This document shows positions 36,475-44,945 of a stretch of 64,000 bases of DNA, piece after piece. Every line of letters starts with the position of its first letter. The stretch's first letter is position 1. Where the stretch lies: positions 868,001 to 932,000 of the forward strand of contig NZ_JAFMZQ010000001.1 of NCBI RefSeq assembly GCF_024436415.1, given 5' to 3'. The stretch is from Pedobacter deserti (GTDB lineage Bacteria; Bacteroidota; Bacteroidia; Sphingobacteriales; Sphingobacteriaceae). A program made the position numbers and the translations under genes. The notes under the pieces are model-generated. The model was not told where the DNA came from. It did not search any database and was given only the letters and a program-made list of their open reading frames with translations.

Positions 36475-37737
36475 ATGAAAGTAGAAACTGGACGTTTCGC
36501 GATAGAAAAAGCTAGACTTGAAGGCTCTGTAAGAGTAAGCGGGGCAAAGAACAGCTCATTACGTCTGTTAGCTGCATCCTTGTTAACCGCCGACCCAATT
36601 GAGTTATTTAATTTTCCGAATGGCTTGCTGGATGTAAAAATACATCTTGATATGTTAAAGGTGTTAGGCAAGGATTTTTCGACACTCGCTGATACAGTTA
36701 AAATCGTCGAAACAAATAATGAGCTGTCAAACATCCTTGTATGGGAAGAGCGGTCCATTAGAAACACTTTGCTTATTCTGGGCGCTTTAACAGCACGATT
36801 TGGGGAGGGCAGAGTTCCATTGCCGGGTGGCTGTAAACTTGGTGAAAGGAAATACGATTTACACGTCATGCTCTTGGAACGGTTAGGTGCCAAGGTTTGG
36901 GAAGAAGAAGGCTATCTGTGTGCAAAATCCGCGGGCCGTTTAAAAGGGACCGAGATTGTGTTGCCCATCCGATCGACTGGGGCCACCGAAAATGCGATTA
37001 TTTGTGCTAGTTTAGCAACAGGTATCACTACCGTTTGGAACCCGCACGTACGACCGGAGATATTGGATCTGATTGCAATGTTAAATGCAATGGGCGCTAA
37101 GATAAAGGTTTTTGGTCAAAAATGTATAGAAATTACCGGCGTGGAAAGACTCAGCGGCACAAAGCACCATGTTATTCCCGACAATATGGAAGCGTTGACA
37201 TGGGCTATCGGGTCTGTAATTACGGGCGGTGATGTTGAGATATTAAATTTTCCTTACGAACACTTGGAGGTGCCCTTAGTTTTTCTCCGCGAAAGTGGAA
37301 TGAAGTATTTTAAAGGGAAAAATTCCATGATCGTGAGAGGAGGTAAACCATATCCTGTTGAGATTAGTACGGGACCCTATCCAGGAATCAATTCAGATAT
37401 GCAGCCATTATTTGCGGTTTATGGAGCGATGTCAAAGGGGGAATCAAAGATCATAGATTTGCGTTTCCCCGGAAGGTACGGCTATGCCGAAGAGTTGATG
37501 AAGATGGGTATGAAATGTAGGGTTGAAGGCGATCTGCTGGTGATCGATGGCGGCAGCCCATTTCAAGGCGCTGAGGTTACCGCATTAGATCTTAGAGCCG
37601 GCATTGCGTTACTGTTAGCTGGTTTGGCATCTGAGGGCCAAACCATAATTGATAACGCGTGGCAGATTGAACGAGGCTATGAAAATCTTCATGCCAAGCT
37701 TTTGGCGCTGTCAGCTAAGTTAACAGTTCATAGTTAG
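36475..37737 (+). CDS. MurA-like UDP-GlcNAc enolpyruvyl transferase within polysaccharide locus
   Basis: A 420-residue member of the MurA/AroA fold, the full MurA length. Active-site positions match Escherichia coli MurA: Lys25-Asn26 (GAKNSS), Arg96, catalytic Cys120 in PGGCKLGER, Arg125 and Asp308 (NSDMQ). Two usual residues after that Arg (Pro-Val) are Lys-Tyr, so the sugar pocket may differ. MurA moves enolpyruvate from PEP to the 3-OH of UDP-GlcNAc. Its place between an epimerase and a flippase, together with a MurB-like gene at 40093, suggests a lactyl sugar for an exopolysaccharide. A displaced housekeeping murA is the alternative, but the usual peptidoglycan neighbours are absent. Confidence 0.88.
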   Translation: MKVETGRFAIEKARLEGSVRVSGAKNSSLRLLAASLLTADPIELFNFPNGLLDVKIHLDMLKVLGKDFSTLADTVKIVETNNELSNILVWEERSIRNTLLILGALTARFGEGRVPLPGGCKLGERKYDLHVMLLERLGAKVWEEEGYLCAKSAGRLKGTEIVLPIRSTGATENAIICASLATGITTVWNPHVRPEILDLIAMLNAMGAKIKVFGQKCIEITGVERLSGTKHHVIPDNMEALTWAIGSVITGGDVEILNFPYEHLEVPLVFLRESGMKYFKGKNSMIVRGGKPYPVEISTGPYPGINSDMQPLFAVYGAMSKGESKIIDLRFPGRYGYAEELMKMGMKCRVEGDLLVIDGGSPFQGAEVTALDLRAGIALLLAGLASEGQTIIDNAWQIERGYENLHAKLLALSAKLTVHS

Positions 37738-37738
37738 C

Positions 37739-39058
37739 ATGACTAATAAATTCATAAACGATGTGATTGCAGTGTTATCCAGCCGGGTCGCCGTAATGAT
37801 TCTAGGGTTGGGTACCTCCGTAATAACGGCTAGATACCTGGGACCAGAAAACAACGGTATAATTTCGGCGATAACGATATATCCATCGCTAATTATGAAT
37901 TTGGCTTCGTTAGGCATCAGACAAGCGACAACTTATTTTGTAGGTAGGGATGAGTACGATCTCAAAGAAATATACTCTTCAATTCTGGCTATCTGGATAT
38001 TTACAAGCTCGGTAAGCATCGCGGTATGTTATTTTGCAATCCGATATTTTTCTGACCAGGGTGGACTTTCTAATACGCTGATTATTCTAGCGGTAATCGG
38101 GATCCCATTTTCGTTATATAATACGTACGTATCGGGTATTTTTTTAGGGAGGCAGAACATCAAAGAATTTAACCGAATTAACTGGTTGCCTGCCGCTAAT
38201 AACCTAGTCTTCACATTTTTGTTTGTTGTGATCTTTCCATTCGGGATTGCGGGATCTATGTTCGCTACCTTCCTTGCAGTTTTTATTCTTCCGTTCGTGC
38301 TTGCAATCAAAGTCACTAAGATGGTACCCTTCCAGCCTAAGTTCAATTTCAGCTTAATTAAAAAAATGATATCCCTTGGGGTGATTTATGCAGTTGCGCT
38401 TCTGGTAATGCAGTTGAACTACAAAGCTGATATAATTCTTTTAGATAAACTTTCAACACCGTATGAGTTAGGGATTTATACAAAAGGCGCCAATATTGTT
38501 GAATATCTGTGGCAGGTACCAATGCTGTTAAGCACCGTGATTTTTTCGAGAAGTGCTGCGGCTAAGGATTCAAGGGCTTTTTCAATTAAGGTGACGTTAT
38601 TACTAAAGGTTGCTATAGTAATTATATTCTTCGCATCATTGCTTCTGTATTTTTTATCGCCATTTATTATTAGAACGCTGTTTGGTGAACAATTTTCCGG
38701 TAGCATTAACGTTTTACAAGTGTTAATTCCGGGCGTCTTATTACATACAGTATTTCTTGTTTTGAACATGGATATGGCCGGGAAAGGCAAGCCGTGGCTT
38801 TCCATGAAGGCTATGGTGCCGGCGGTTATCTTAAATGTCGTTTTTAATTTAATCTGGGTGCCAAGATATGGGGCTATAGGAGCATCGCTTTCCTCGGTCA
38901 TCAGTTATAGCTTGTCAGCATTGTTGTTTTTATTTATCTATTCCAGGGAAGCAAAAATTTCAGTGAAGGAGATTATCACCTTCTCCGGGTCAGACAGGAT
39001 TTTTTTTCAAGAATACATGGGAAAACTAATATTAAAGGCAAAAAAGCGTAAATCATAA
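37739..39058 (+). CDS. Wzx-like polysaccharide flippase, third of three
   Basis: A 439-residue membrane protein with about twelve to fourteen helices. SRVAVMILGLGTSVITARYLGPENNG is the N-terminal signature of the polysaccharide transporter family (first helix and the GPENNG-type loop). It begins one base after the MurA-like stop and is inserted between that gene and the ATP-grasp and MurB-like genes, which argues that the unit containing the lactyl sugar is exported by it. The C-terminus is basic. Confidence 0.88.
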   Translation: MTNKFINDVIAVLSSRVAVMILGLGTSVITARYLGPENNGIISAITIYPSLIMNLASLGIRQATTYFVGRDEYDLKEIYSSILAIWIFTSSVSIAVCYFAIRYFSDQGGLSNTLIILAVIGIPFSLYNTYVSGIFLGRQNIKEFNRINWLPAANNLVFTFLFVVIFPFGIAGSMFATFLAVFILPFVLAIKVTKMVPFQPKFNFSLIKKMISLGVIYAVALLVMQLNYKADIILLDKLSTPYELGIYTKGANIVEYLWQVPMLLSTVIFSRSAAAKDSRAFSIKVTLLLKVAIVIIFFASLLLYFLSPFIIRTLFGEQFSGSINVLQVLIPGVLLHTVFLVLNMDMAGKGKPWLSMKAMVPAVILNVVFNLIWVPRYGAIGASLSSVISYSLSALLFLFIYSREAKISVKEIITFSGSDRIFFQEYMGKLILKAKKRKS

Positions 39059-39062
39059 AACT

Positions 39063-40106
39063 ATGAAGGTATTGTATATAACGCCCATTCACCAGTCCTT
39101 TTTCATAAAATCTGCGTCCTCGAAACTCAATTATAATAAGGTCGCCAGCGGTCTTGAAGATATGTGCTCAGGCCAAGTCAAAATAATTGTGATGCACTTC
39201 AGGGAATATATAGAGAACATTAACGATGTCCCACAGAATTCATACCTTTTTTATACCGTAACCCGAAATAGTGCTTATCGGAGCTATCTTTTGGATGCAA
39301 TATTATATCTTAAGGATGTTAGGCCTGATGTAAACCTCATCCCAAGTTTAGACATGTTTTTAAGTTATGGGAATAAAGGTTATCAAGAGTTACTCAGAAA
39401 GAAGTTAAAACTTGGGAATTTATCAGGGCACTATTTCGGCGATATTACCGATCTTCAAGACAAACATCTCGTGTTTCCCAGTGTGATTAAGCTACCATAC
39501 GGGTCTGGAAGTAGGCAGGTTGGCTTGGTTAATAATCTGGCAGAAATCCGGAAATTTGTCGACCTACATAAAGGAAGTGTTACCTCGGTGAAACAACTGA
39601 GGTTTTATTTGTCAAGATTCGTAAAAAGCCTATATAAGGGGGAGAGTGATCTCGAGAATTACAATAATCATTACTATTTGAATAGGACACCTTTTATTTT
39701 GCAAGAATATATACCCGGGTTGCAACATGATTTTAAAGTTCTTGTATTCGGGGAGAGATACTTTGTCTTGAAAAGATATGTTAGGGACAACGATTTCAGG
39801 GCGAGCGGAAGTGGAAAATTCCATTTTGAAACACCTGATGAGGCGTTATTGAATTATGCAAAGGAAGTCTTTGAAAAGTTGGACGTACCCTTCATTTCAT
39901 TGGATATTGCTCAGGACGATAAGAAGTGTTATTTAATTGAACTTCAGGGAATCGGATTTGGTATGCCGACCCTAACGAGGTCGAATGGTTATTACACATA
40001 CGATTCACACGCAAATAGGTGGGTGTTTGTTGAGGGTAAAAGCGAAGTAGAGGCAAATTATTCACAAGCATTATTTAACTATATCGGTGTCGATGAGAAT
40101 ATATGA
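39063..40106 (+). CDS. ATP-grasp-fold ligase, substrate unknown
   Basis: A 347-residue protein with the ATP-grasp pattern: FPSVIKLPYGSGSRQV (ATP-binding lysine and glycine-rich loop) near residue 140, ILQEYIPGLQHDFKVLVFG near 215 (hinge and the Asp/Lys strands), and SLDIAQDDKKCYLIELQG near 285 (acidic metal-binding strand). Such enzymes join a carboxylate to an amine or thiol with ATP. Flanked by MurA-like and MurB-like genes, which would create a lactyl carboxylate, it could amidate that carboxylate with an amino acid or amine, as MurC does in peptidoglycan though with a different fold. This role is inference. It overlaps the MurB-like gene. Confidence 0.72.
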   Translation: MKVLYITPIHQSFFIKSASSKLNYNKVASGLEDMCSGQVKIIVMHFREYIENINDVPQNSYLFYTVTRNSAYRSYLLDAILYLKDVRPDVNLIPSLDMFLSYGNKGYQELLRKKLKLGNLSGHYFGDITDLQDKHLVFPSVIKLPYGSGSRQVGLVNNLAEIRKFVDLHKGSVTSVKQLRFYLSRFVKSLYKGESDLENYNNHYYLNRTPFILQEYIPGLQHDFKVLVFGERYFVLKRYVRDNDFRASGSGKFHFETPDEALLNYAKEVFEKLDVPFISLDIAQDDKKCYLIELQGIGFGMPTLTRSNGYYTYDSHANRWVFVEGKSEVEANYSQALFNYIGVDENI

Positions 40107-40953
40107 GAACTTTGACCTGACAAACTACAACTCATACCGGATCACGGCATTTTGTAGCACAGCATTTTTTCCAGAAACGGATGAGGATGTAATAAACCTT
40201 TTTAAGGAACACGACAAATCTGAGTTGGTTCTGTTAGGTAACGGATACAATGTAATATTATCTCAACCCTGTTATGAGCAAAAATTCATTATTTTTAATG
40301 GTAACTTTGACTGCATCAGGGCAGTTGAGGATGGTGTTATAGAGGCGGAATGTGGAAGTAGAATGCTCGACATCAGCTTGTTTGCACTGGAACAAGGTCT
40401 TTCTGGCGTAGAGATTTTTTTCGACATTCCCAGCTCGCTTGGAGGGGCAGTTGTTATGAATGCCGGCGCCAGCGGGGAAGAGATTAAGGATGTTTTAATG
40501 AAGGTTCGCTATTTGGATTTGCAAGATCTGGCAGTAAAAGAAATACAGACAGAGGCGGCAGAGTTCGGCTATCGGAATAGTTTTTTCCAAAAAAATACGG
40601 ATAAAATTGTCTTAAAGGCCTGGTTAAAACTAACGCCATCGTCCAAAACGGCGATAAAAGAGAAGATGGAGACCATCAGAGCGCAGCGATGGGCCAAGCA
40701 ACCAAAAGATTTGCCCAATGCCGGAAGTGTATTCAAACGCCCGCCAGGATATTATGTTGGAGCGATGATCGACGAACTAGGACTCAAGGGGTTTAGAGTC
40801 GGGGGGGCCATGATATCTGAGAAGCATGGCGGATTTGTTGTTAATATTGACAATGCTACTGGAAGAGATATCCTTGAGTTAATTGGCGAAGTACAAACAA
40901 AGGTTTATCGACAGTTTGGTGTTTTGCTAGAAGTTGAGCAACGAGTGATATAG
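40093..40953 (+). CDS. MurB-like UDP-GlcNAc-enolpyruvate reductase within polysaccharide locus
   Basis: An FAD-binding reductase of 286 residues from ATG 40093 (GTG 40087 adds two), the size of type II MurB. Motifs: NSYRI, LLGNGYNVIL (pyrophosphate loop), IPSSLGGAVVMNAGA, FGYRNSFFQK with the Tyr-Arg pair, PNAGSVFK with the proton-donor Ser, SEKHGGFVVN, and a late Glu in LEVEQR. All catalytic elements of MurB appear kept. It would reduce the enolpyruvyl ether of the MurA product with NADPH to a lactyl ether. It overlaps the ATP-grasp gene by 14 bases, so the two are coupled. Confidence 0.88.
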   Translation: MRIYENFDLTNYNSYRITAFCSTAFFPETDEDVINLFKEHDKSELVLLGNGYNVILSQPCYEQKFIIFNGNFDCIRAVEDGVIEAECGSRMLDISLFALEQGLSGVEIFFDIPSSLGGAVVMNAGASGEEIKDVLMKVRYLDLQDLAVKEIQTEAAEFGYRNSFFQKNTDKIVLKAWLKLTPSSKTAIKEKMETIRAQRWAKQPKDLPNAGSVFKRPPGYYVGAMIDELGLKGFRVGGAMISEKHGGFVVNIDNATGRDILELIGEVQTKVYRQFGVLLEVEQRVI

Positions 40954-40954
40954 C

Positions 40955-42148
40955 ATGCAAAAACTTAAAGTACTTTTCTTTATTACCTCATCTGATACTT
41001 CTGCAAAAGGCGGCCACTTCCGAAGCTGTCTTACCTTGGCAAACTCTCTCAGCAAGGAGGTAGAAATTGAGATTATCAATATAGGAAAAGTCCGGTCTCC
41101 GGTTTTCGATCAGAATGAAATTAAGGTCACGTTCATCAAGATGAACTTGGTAAACTTTATTAGAAACATAAGTCTTTTTTCCCGTCAAATCGCTAGCGAC
41201 GATAATGCAAAGCTGGTTGCTTTTGATTTTTTTGCGTATTTCTTTGTAAGAAACATAGCCTTATTCAGAAAGCTACCCGTAGCATTTGTGAGATGTGGGG
41301 GAAAAAATCCAGCCTATAGTCCGTTTAGCTCTACTGTATTTACATTTTCGAAAGAAAACTACGACCATTATGTCAAAAATGAGATCTTTAACAAGTCTAA
41401 CATCATCCTAGTCCCAAACCGGATTAAAAAGCTTGACGAAAAGGAACTTAAACGTTCGTCCATCAGAAAGGTAGTTGGCAATGATCATCCGATTATTCTT
41501 AGAGTGGGTCGGATTGTGGCGAACTATCAGCAAGTTAATGACTCCGCGATAAAGCTTAGCCGCTTTTTAAATGCAAATGCAATTCCTCACAACTTGGTTT
41601 TTATTGGTTATCCAGATGTGCCCGGTTCTATTATATATAATGAACTCAAAAAAGAAGTGGATAAATCGGAAAATATATTCTTGCTGGACACACCAGACTT
41701 TACAAATAAGAGTTCCATATTTTTAAATGAAGCAGATCTGGTTGTTGGCACGGGAAGAGGGGCGATGGAAGCCATCGTGGAGTCACGGCCATTAGCTGTG
41801 TATAGTCGCTCCGCTGAGCTTCCTGTAATAGTAAATTCGGACGAGATATTTTATGAAGCGTTTAACAGGAATTTTAGTAAGCGGGTTTCTCTATCCTTAG
41901 CCAGCATCTCTGGTTACGAAGGTGATATACTGGCTTTTTTCAATGACAAAGCTGTAAAGCAAAGTGTATTACGTTACCAGAAGACAAAAAGACAATACTT
42001 TGATATTGATCTGGCACGAGGTTTATACATAGACGGGTTTTTAAAAATGAAATATGATCATCAAGTTCGGATATTTGATTACCTCAAGCATTTTAAGATT
42101 TTCTGGATGAAGATTATCTATATGTCAATTGGGAGGCACAAGGTATGA
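40955..42148 (+). CDS. Probable GT-B glycosyltransferase
   Basis: A 397-residue protein starting one base after the MurB-like stop. Residues 5-25 (LFFITSSDTSAKGGHFRSC) form the acceptor-side Gly-rich loop, HPIILRVGRIVANYQQV starts the donor domain, and LNEADLVVGTGRGAMEAIVE replaces the common EGFPxxxxEA motif. A glycosyltransferase of the family 4-like type is the best reading. Its coupling to the MurA/ATP-grasp/MurB block makes it a candidate for transferring the lactyl sugar. Confidence 0.65.
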   Translation: MQKLKVLFFITSSDTSAKGGHFRSCLTLANSLSKEVEIEIINIGKVRSPVFDQNEIKVTFIKMNLVNFIRNISLFSRQIASDDNAKLVAFDFFAYFFVRNIALFRKLPVAFVRCGGKNPAYSPFSSTVFTFSKENYDHYVKNEIFNKSNIILVPNRIKKLDEKELKRSSIRKVVGNDHPIILRVGRIVANYQQVNDSAIKLSRFLNANAIPHNLVFIGYPDVPGSIIYNELKKEVDKSENIFLLDTPDFTNKSSIFLNEADLVVGTGRGAMEAIVESRPLAVYSRSAELPVIVNSDEIFYEAFNRNFSKRVSLSLASISGYEGDILAFFNDKAVKQSVLRYQKTKRQYFDIDLARGLYIDGFLKMKYDHQVRIFDYLKHFKIFWMKIIYMSIGRHKV

Positions 42149-43353
42149 GAATTTTAATCTCCGGTTTGCTTGTCTTATGCATATCGGTTGCCGATATCTT
42201 TTTGTATCGATTGGGAATTATACCATTTGAGCCCTCACTTACAATATTGCCAGTGCTATTTTTGTTATTATTTAGTTATTCAAAGAAATATCTGGTGTAT
42301 TCGTCCGAGGCCGCAAACCTACGGTATCTTTTTGGTTTGTTTTTTTTGTCACTTGTATATTCATTAATGAGTACTTATGATGACCCCTGGTATGCGATAG
42401 GAAATCAATTACTAACGTTGTCTGGATATGCATTGGTCATGGCGTTTTTTCTCAAAGTCCCTGAGAGAGTCAGTAAACTGGTCTTTTTAATTGGATTTGC
42501 ATTATTGGCGCAAAGCATTTTAACCGACCTGACGTCTGGTGTTAGCCAGGCCGCCAGAGGAGCGGGTTTCGCGGAGAATCCTAATAGCGCCGCATTGAGA
42601 CTAAGCTTGTTGAACATTGTGTGCTTGTTTTTTTTACAGCAAAAGAGATCTGTTATTATCTTTATTGCGATCAACTTTGTGTTCGTTTTTTTAACGCTTT
42701 CGAGGAGTGGCATCATTATGTTTGCACTGTCGACATTCCTGATTGTTGCAGTCAAGTTTGGCGGAATAACACGGCTCTCAAAATTGCCGGTTTTCTTCGT
42801 AAGATCACTTCCGGTTGCAGCGATGCTTACAGCGTTTTTTTTTCTGATTATTCCTTATCTGACAAGTTATTTCCCGTCATTTGAATCTCGGGGTGCTGCA
42901 CAACGAATAAGTCAGATCACCGGACAGAGCAGTCTGATAGACGATCAGGATGTCGGCGATCAGGGGCGGGTAGCCATAGCGGAGAAATACTTTGGACTAA
43001 TTCTAGAAAGGCCTTTTGGATACGGAACTGGCATGAGTATGAACAGAGAGTTCTACTATAAAGCTACGCATAACATGTATTTACGCGTCGGGATTGATTA
43101 CGGAATATTTGGTTTAATCATATTGATTACAATAATCCTGGCTGGTGTGTATAGGTCGGTTAGGTTTAACGATGTCTATGGCCTGTCGTTTTATATGACA
43201 ATGCTTATCGCTTGTTTTTTTACCAACACATTATTCGAAAATAGAACATTCGTATTTTGCTGGGCCTACATTGACGCTATTGCACTTAAGCAATTACTTC
43301 AGCAGAGAAAAATTAAAGCTTATGATAGTGAACCCATTGAAGCGCTTGCTTAA
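42145..43353 (+). CDS. Wzy-type O-antigen polymerase/ligase-like membrane protein
   Basis: A 402-residue protein with about eleven or twelve helices. In the large periplasmic part, RPFGYGTGMS and ATHNMYLRVGIDYGIFGL match the O-antigen ligase/polymerase (Wzy_C) pattern with its His-Asn pair. It would link repeat units in the periplasm. The start overlaps the preceding stop (ATGA). It belongs to region II and is not similar to the polymerase candidate at 12055. Confidence 0.82.
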   Translation: MRILISGLLVLCISVADIFLYRLGIIPFEPSLTILPVLFLLLFSYSKKYLVYSSEAANLRYLFGLFFLSLVYSLMSTYDDPWYAIGNQLLTLSGYALVMAFFLKVPERVSKLVFLIGFALLAQSILTDLTSGVSQAARGAGFAENPNSAALRLSLLNIVCLFFLQQKRSVIIFIAINFVFVFLTLSRSGIIMFALSTFLIVAVKFGGITRLSKLPVFFVRSLPVAAMLTAFFFLIIPYLTSYFPSFESRGAAQRISQITGQSSLIDDQDVGDQGRVAIAEKYFGLILERPFGYGTGMSMNREFYYKATHNMYLRVGIDYGIFGLIILITIILAGVYRSVRFNDVYGLSFYMTMLIACFFTNTLFENRTFVFCWAYIDAIALKQLLQQRKIKAYDSEPIEALA

Positions 43354-43864
43354 ACTCTATAAGTTTCTCAAGGATCCTGTTCAGTACGCCAAGGATGTCG
43401 GCGTTAAAGTCGGTCATCAATCTAAGATTGCTACCCTGGACTTTGGCAGTGAGCCCTTCCTAATCGCAATAGGAGACCATTGTCATATAACTAAGAAAGT
43501 TAAGTTTATAACTCACGACGGTGGCGTGTGGGTGTTCCGTAAGGAAGTGCCTGACTTAGATGTATTTGGTAAGATAGAAATCCGTAATAACGTGTATATT
43601 GGCAACAACAGCACCATCATGCCAGGCGTGACGATTGGCTCGAATGTCGTTATTGGTGCGAACAGCTTGGTTACGAAAAGCATACCGGACAACTGTGTCG
43701 TAGCAGGCATACCAGCCAGGGTCATCAGCGATATAGATTCTTATAAACAGAAAATCATATCAAAGAACTTTAAAACTAAGGGATTAAAGGGAAGTGAGAG
43801 GAGAAGAATTATCCTGCAGAAAATTGATGAGCTCGGAATCCGAAAAGATTTCATAAAACCTTAA
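43322..43864 (+). CDS. Hexapeptide-repeat acyltransferase
   Basis: A 180-residue left-handed beta-helix acetyltransferase. The start is taken as ATG 43322 (MIVNPLKRLL); the open frame from 43271 runs inside the polymerase gene and is unlikely to be used. THDGGVWVF, IEIRNNVYIGNNSTIMPGV and VVAGIPARVI place it in the LacA/CysE-like group. It overlaps the polymerase by 32 bases. O-acetylation of the polymer is the likely role; the target is unknown. Confidence 0.8.
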   Translation: MIVNPLKRLLKLYKFLKDPVQYAKDVGVKVGHQSKIATLDFGSEPFLIAIGDHCHITKKVKFITHDGGVWVFRKEVPDLDVFGKIEIRNNVYIGNNSTIMPGVTIGSNVVIGANSLVTKSIPDNCVVAGIPARVISDIDSYKQKIISKNFKTKGLKGSERRRIILQKIDELGIRKDFIKP

Positions 43865-43868
43865 TTGC

Positions 43869-44945
43869 ATGGCGCGGAAGATCTTTTTTGTAGTGAGTCG
43901 TATGCATGGCGGTGGAGCTCAGCGTGTCATTGTACACATCCTTAATTATTTAATCAATAATACCAGGAACGATATCACATTGGTTTTATTTAATTCTGAA
44001 CCTTCAGACGTCTATCTTTCAAGTATATCGCGAAAGTGTAAAATACTAGTCTTGCATTCGAGCGCCAAGTTTGGATGGTTCAAGCTTAGTCGGTTGCTCA
44101 GGAAAGAAAAACCTGAAATTTTGGTCTCAACGCTTAACTATATTAATATTGCATGTATTTTCGCTACTCTCGTTGCAGCGAGCAGGCTTAGGCTCGTTAT
44201 TCGGGAGGCGAGGCCGCTAAGCAAAACCCATCCGTTTATTCGACGAATACAAAAGTTGCTTTACTGGAGAGTAGATGCGTTTTGGGCCATAACTCCGATA
44301 ATCGCGGAAGAACTTCATACAATCCTGAAAGTTGACAGAAATAAAATTAATCTAGCGCCAAATCCGATTGATATACCCGACCCTGTAATAACCAGCAAGG
44401 TCGAGTCCCAATCCAGAGAAACTGTCCGCATTCTTTATGTTGGTCGATTAATTGAGCTGAAAAATGTAGATCTAATGCTCAGGGCACTTGCTTTAATTAA
44501 AGACAGAGAATGGCGTTTTCAAATTGTTGGAAGCGGCCCGCAGGAGGCATATTTGAAAGGTATGGTTCAGAACCTGAAGCTTGTTGAAAGGGTCGAATTC
44601 GTTGGTTATTCTCCCAAGCCATATTCGTTTATGCAGAAAAGCGACATCTTCCTTCTTGCATCAAAATTTGAGGGCTTCCCTAATGTTGTTGTAGAAGCTC
44701 TAGCGTGTGGAAATCTTTGCATCGCAAATAATACTCAAGGGGGAGGTGTCACTTACATAAAGTCTTTGATCGATCAACTAATTGTTGCTAACTTTGAGAA
44801 CTCTCAAGAAATCGCCGATCTGGTAAGATATTATATTGATCATCCAAAAGAACTAAAGGATAGTAAATCGCTGAGCGCAGCTCAAGCAAAAGCGTTGCAA
44901 ATTGAAAATCATTTTGAGAGATATATGAAAGGTATGGTTACATGA
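43869..44945 (+). CDS. Glycosyltransferase family 4
   Basis: A 358-residue GT-B transferase. VSRMHGGGAQRVIVH is the acceptor-side loop typical of family 4, ILYVGRLIELKNVDLML and VGSGPQEAYLKG lie in the donor domain, and SKFEGFPNVVVEALACG supplies the EGFPxxxxEA motif with the catalytic-site glutamates. The stop overlaps the next transferase by four bases. The N-acetylgalactosamine branch has similar N-termini, but the donor is not certain. Confidence 0.9.
   Translation: MARKIFFVVSRMHGGGAQRVIVHILNYLINNTRNDITLVLFNSEPSDVYLSSISRKCKILVLHSSAKFGWFKLSRLLRKEKPEILVSTLNYINIACIFATLVAASRLRLVIREARPLSKTHPFIRRIQKLLYWRVDAFWAITPIIAEELHTILKVDRNKINLAPNPIDIPDPVITSKVESQSRETVRILYVGRLIELKNVDLMLRALALIKDREWRFQIVGSGPQEAYLKGMVQNLKLVERVEFVGYSPKPYSFMQKSDIFLLASKFEGFPNVVVEALACGNLCIANNTQGGGVTYIKSLIDQLIVANFENSQEIADLVRYYIDHPKELKDSKSLSAAQAKALQIENHFERYMKGMVT

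Noticed and set aside
43271..43321. Longer N-terminus for the acyltransferase
   Set aside because: It runs within the polymerase coding sequence from a TTG; ATG 43322 starts a normal N-terminus for the family.
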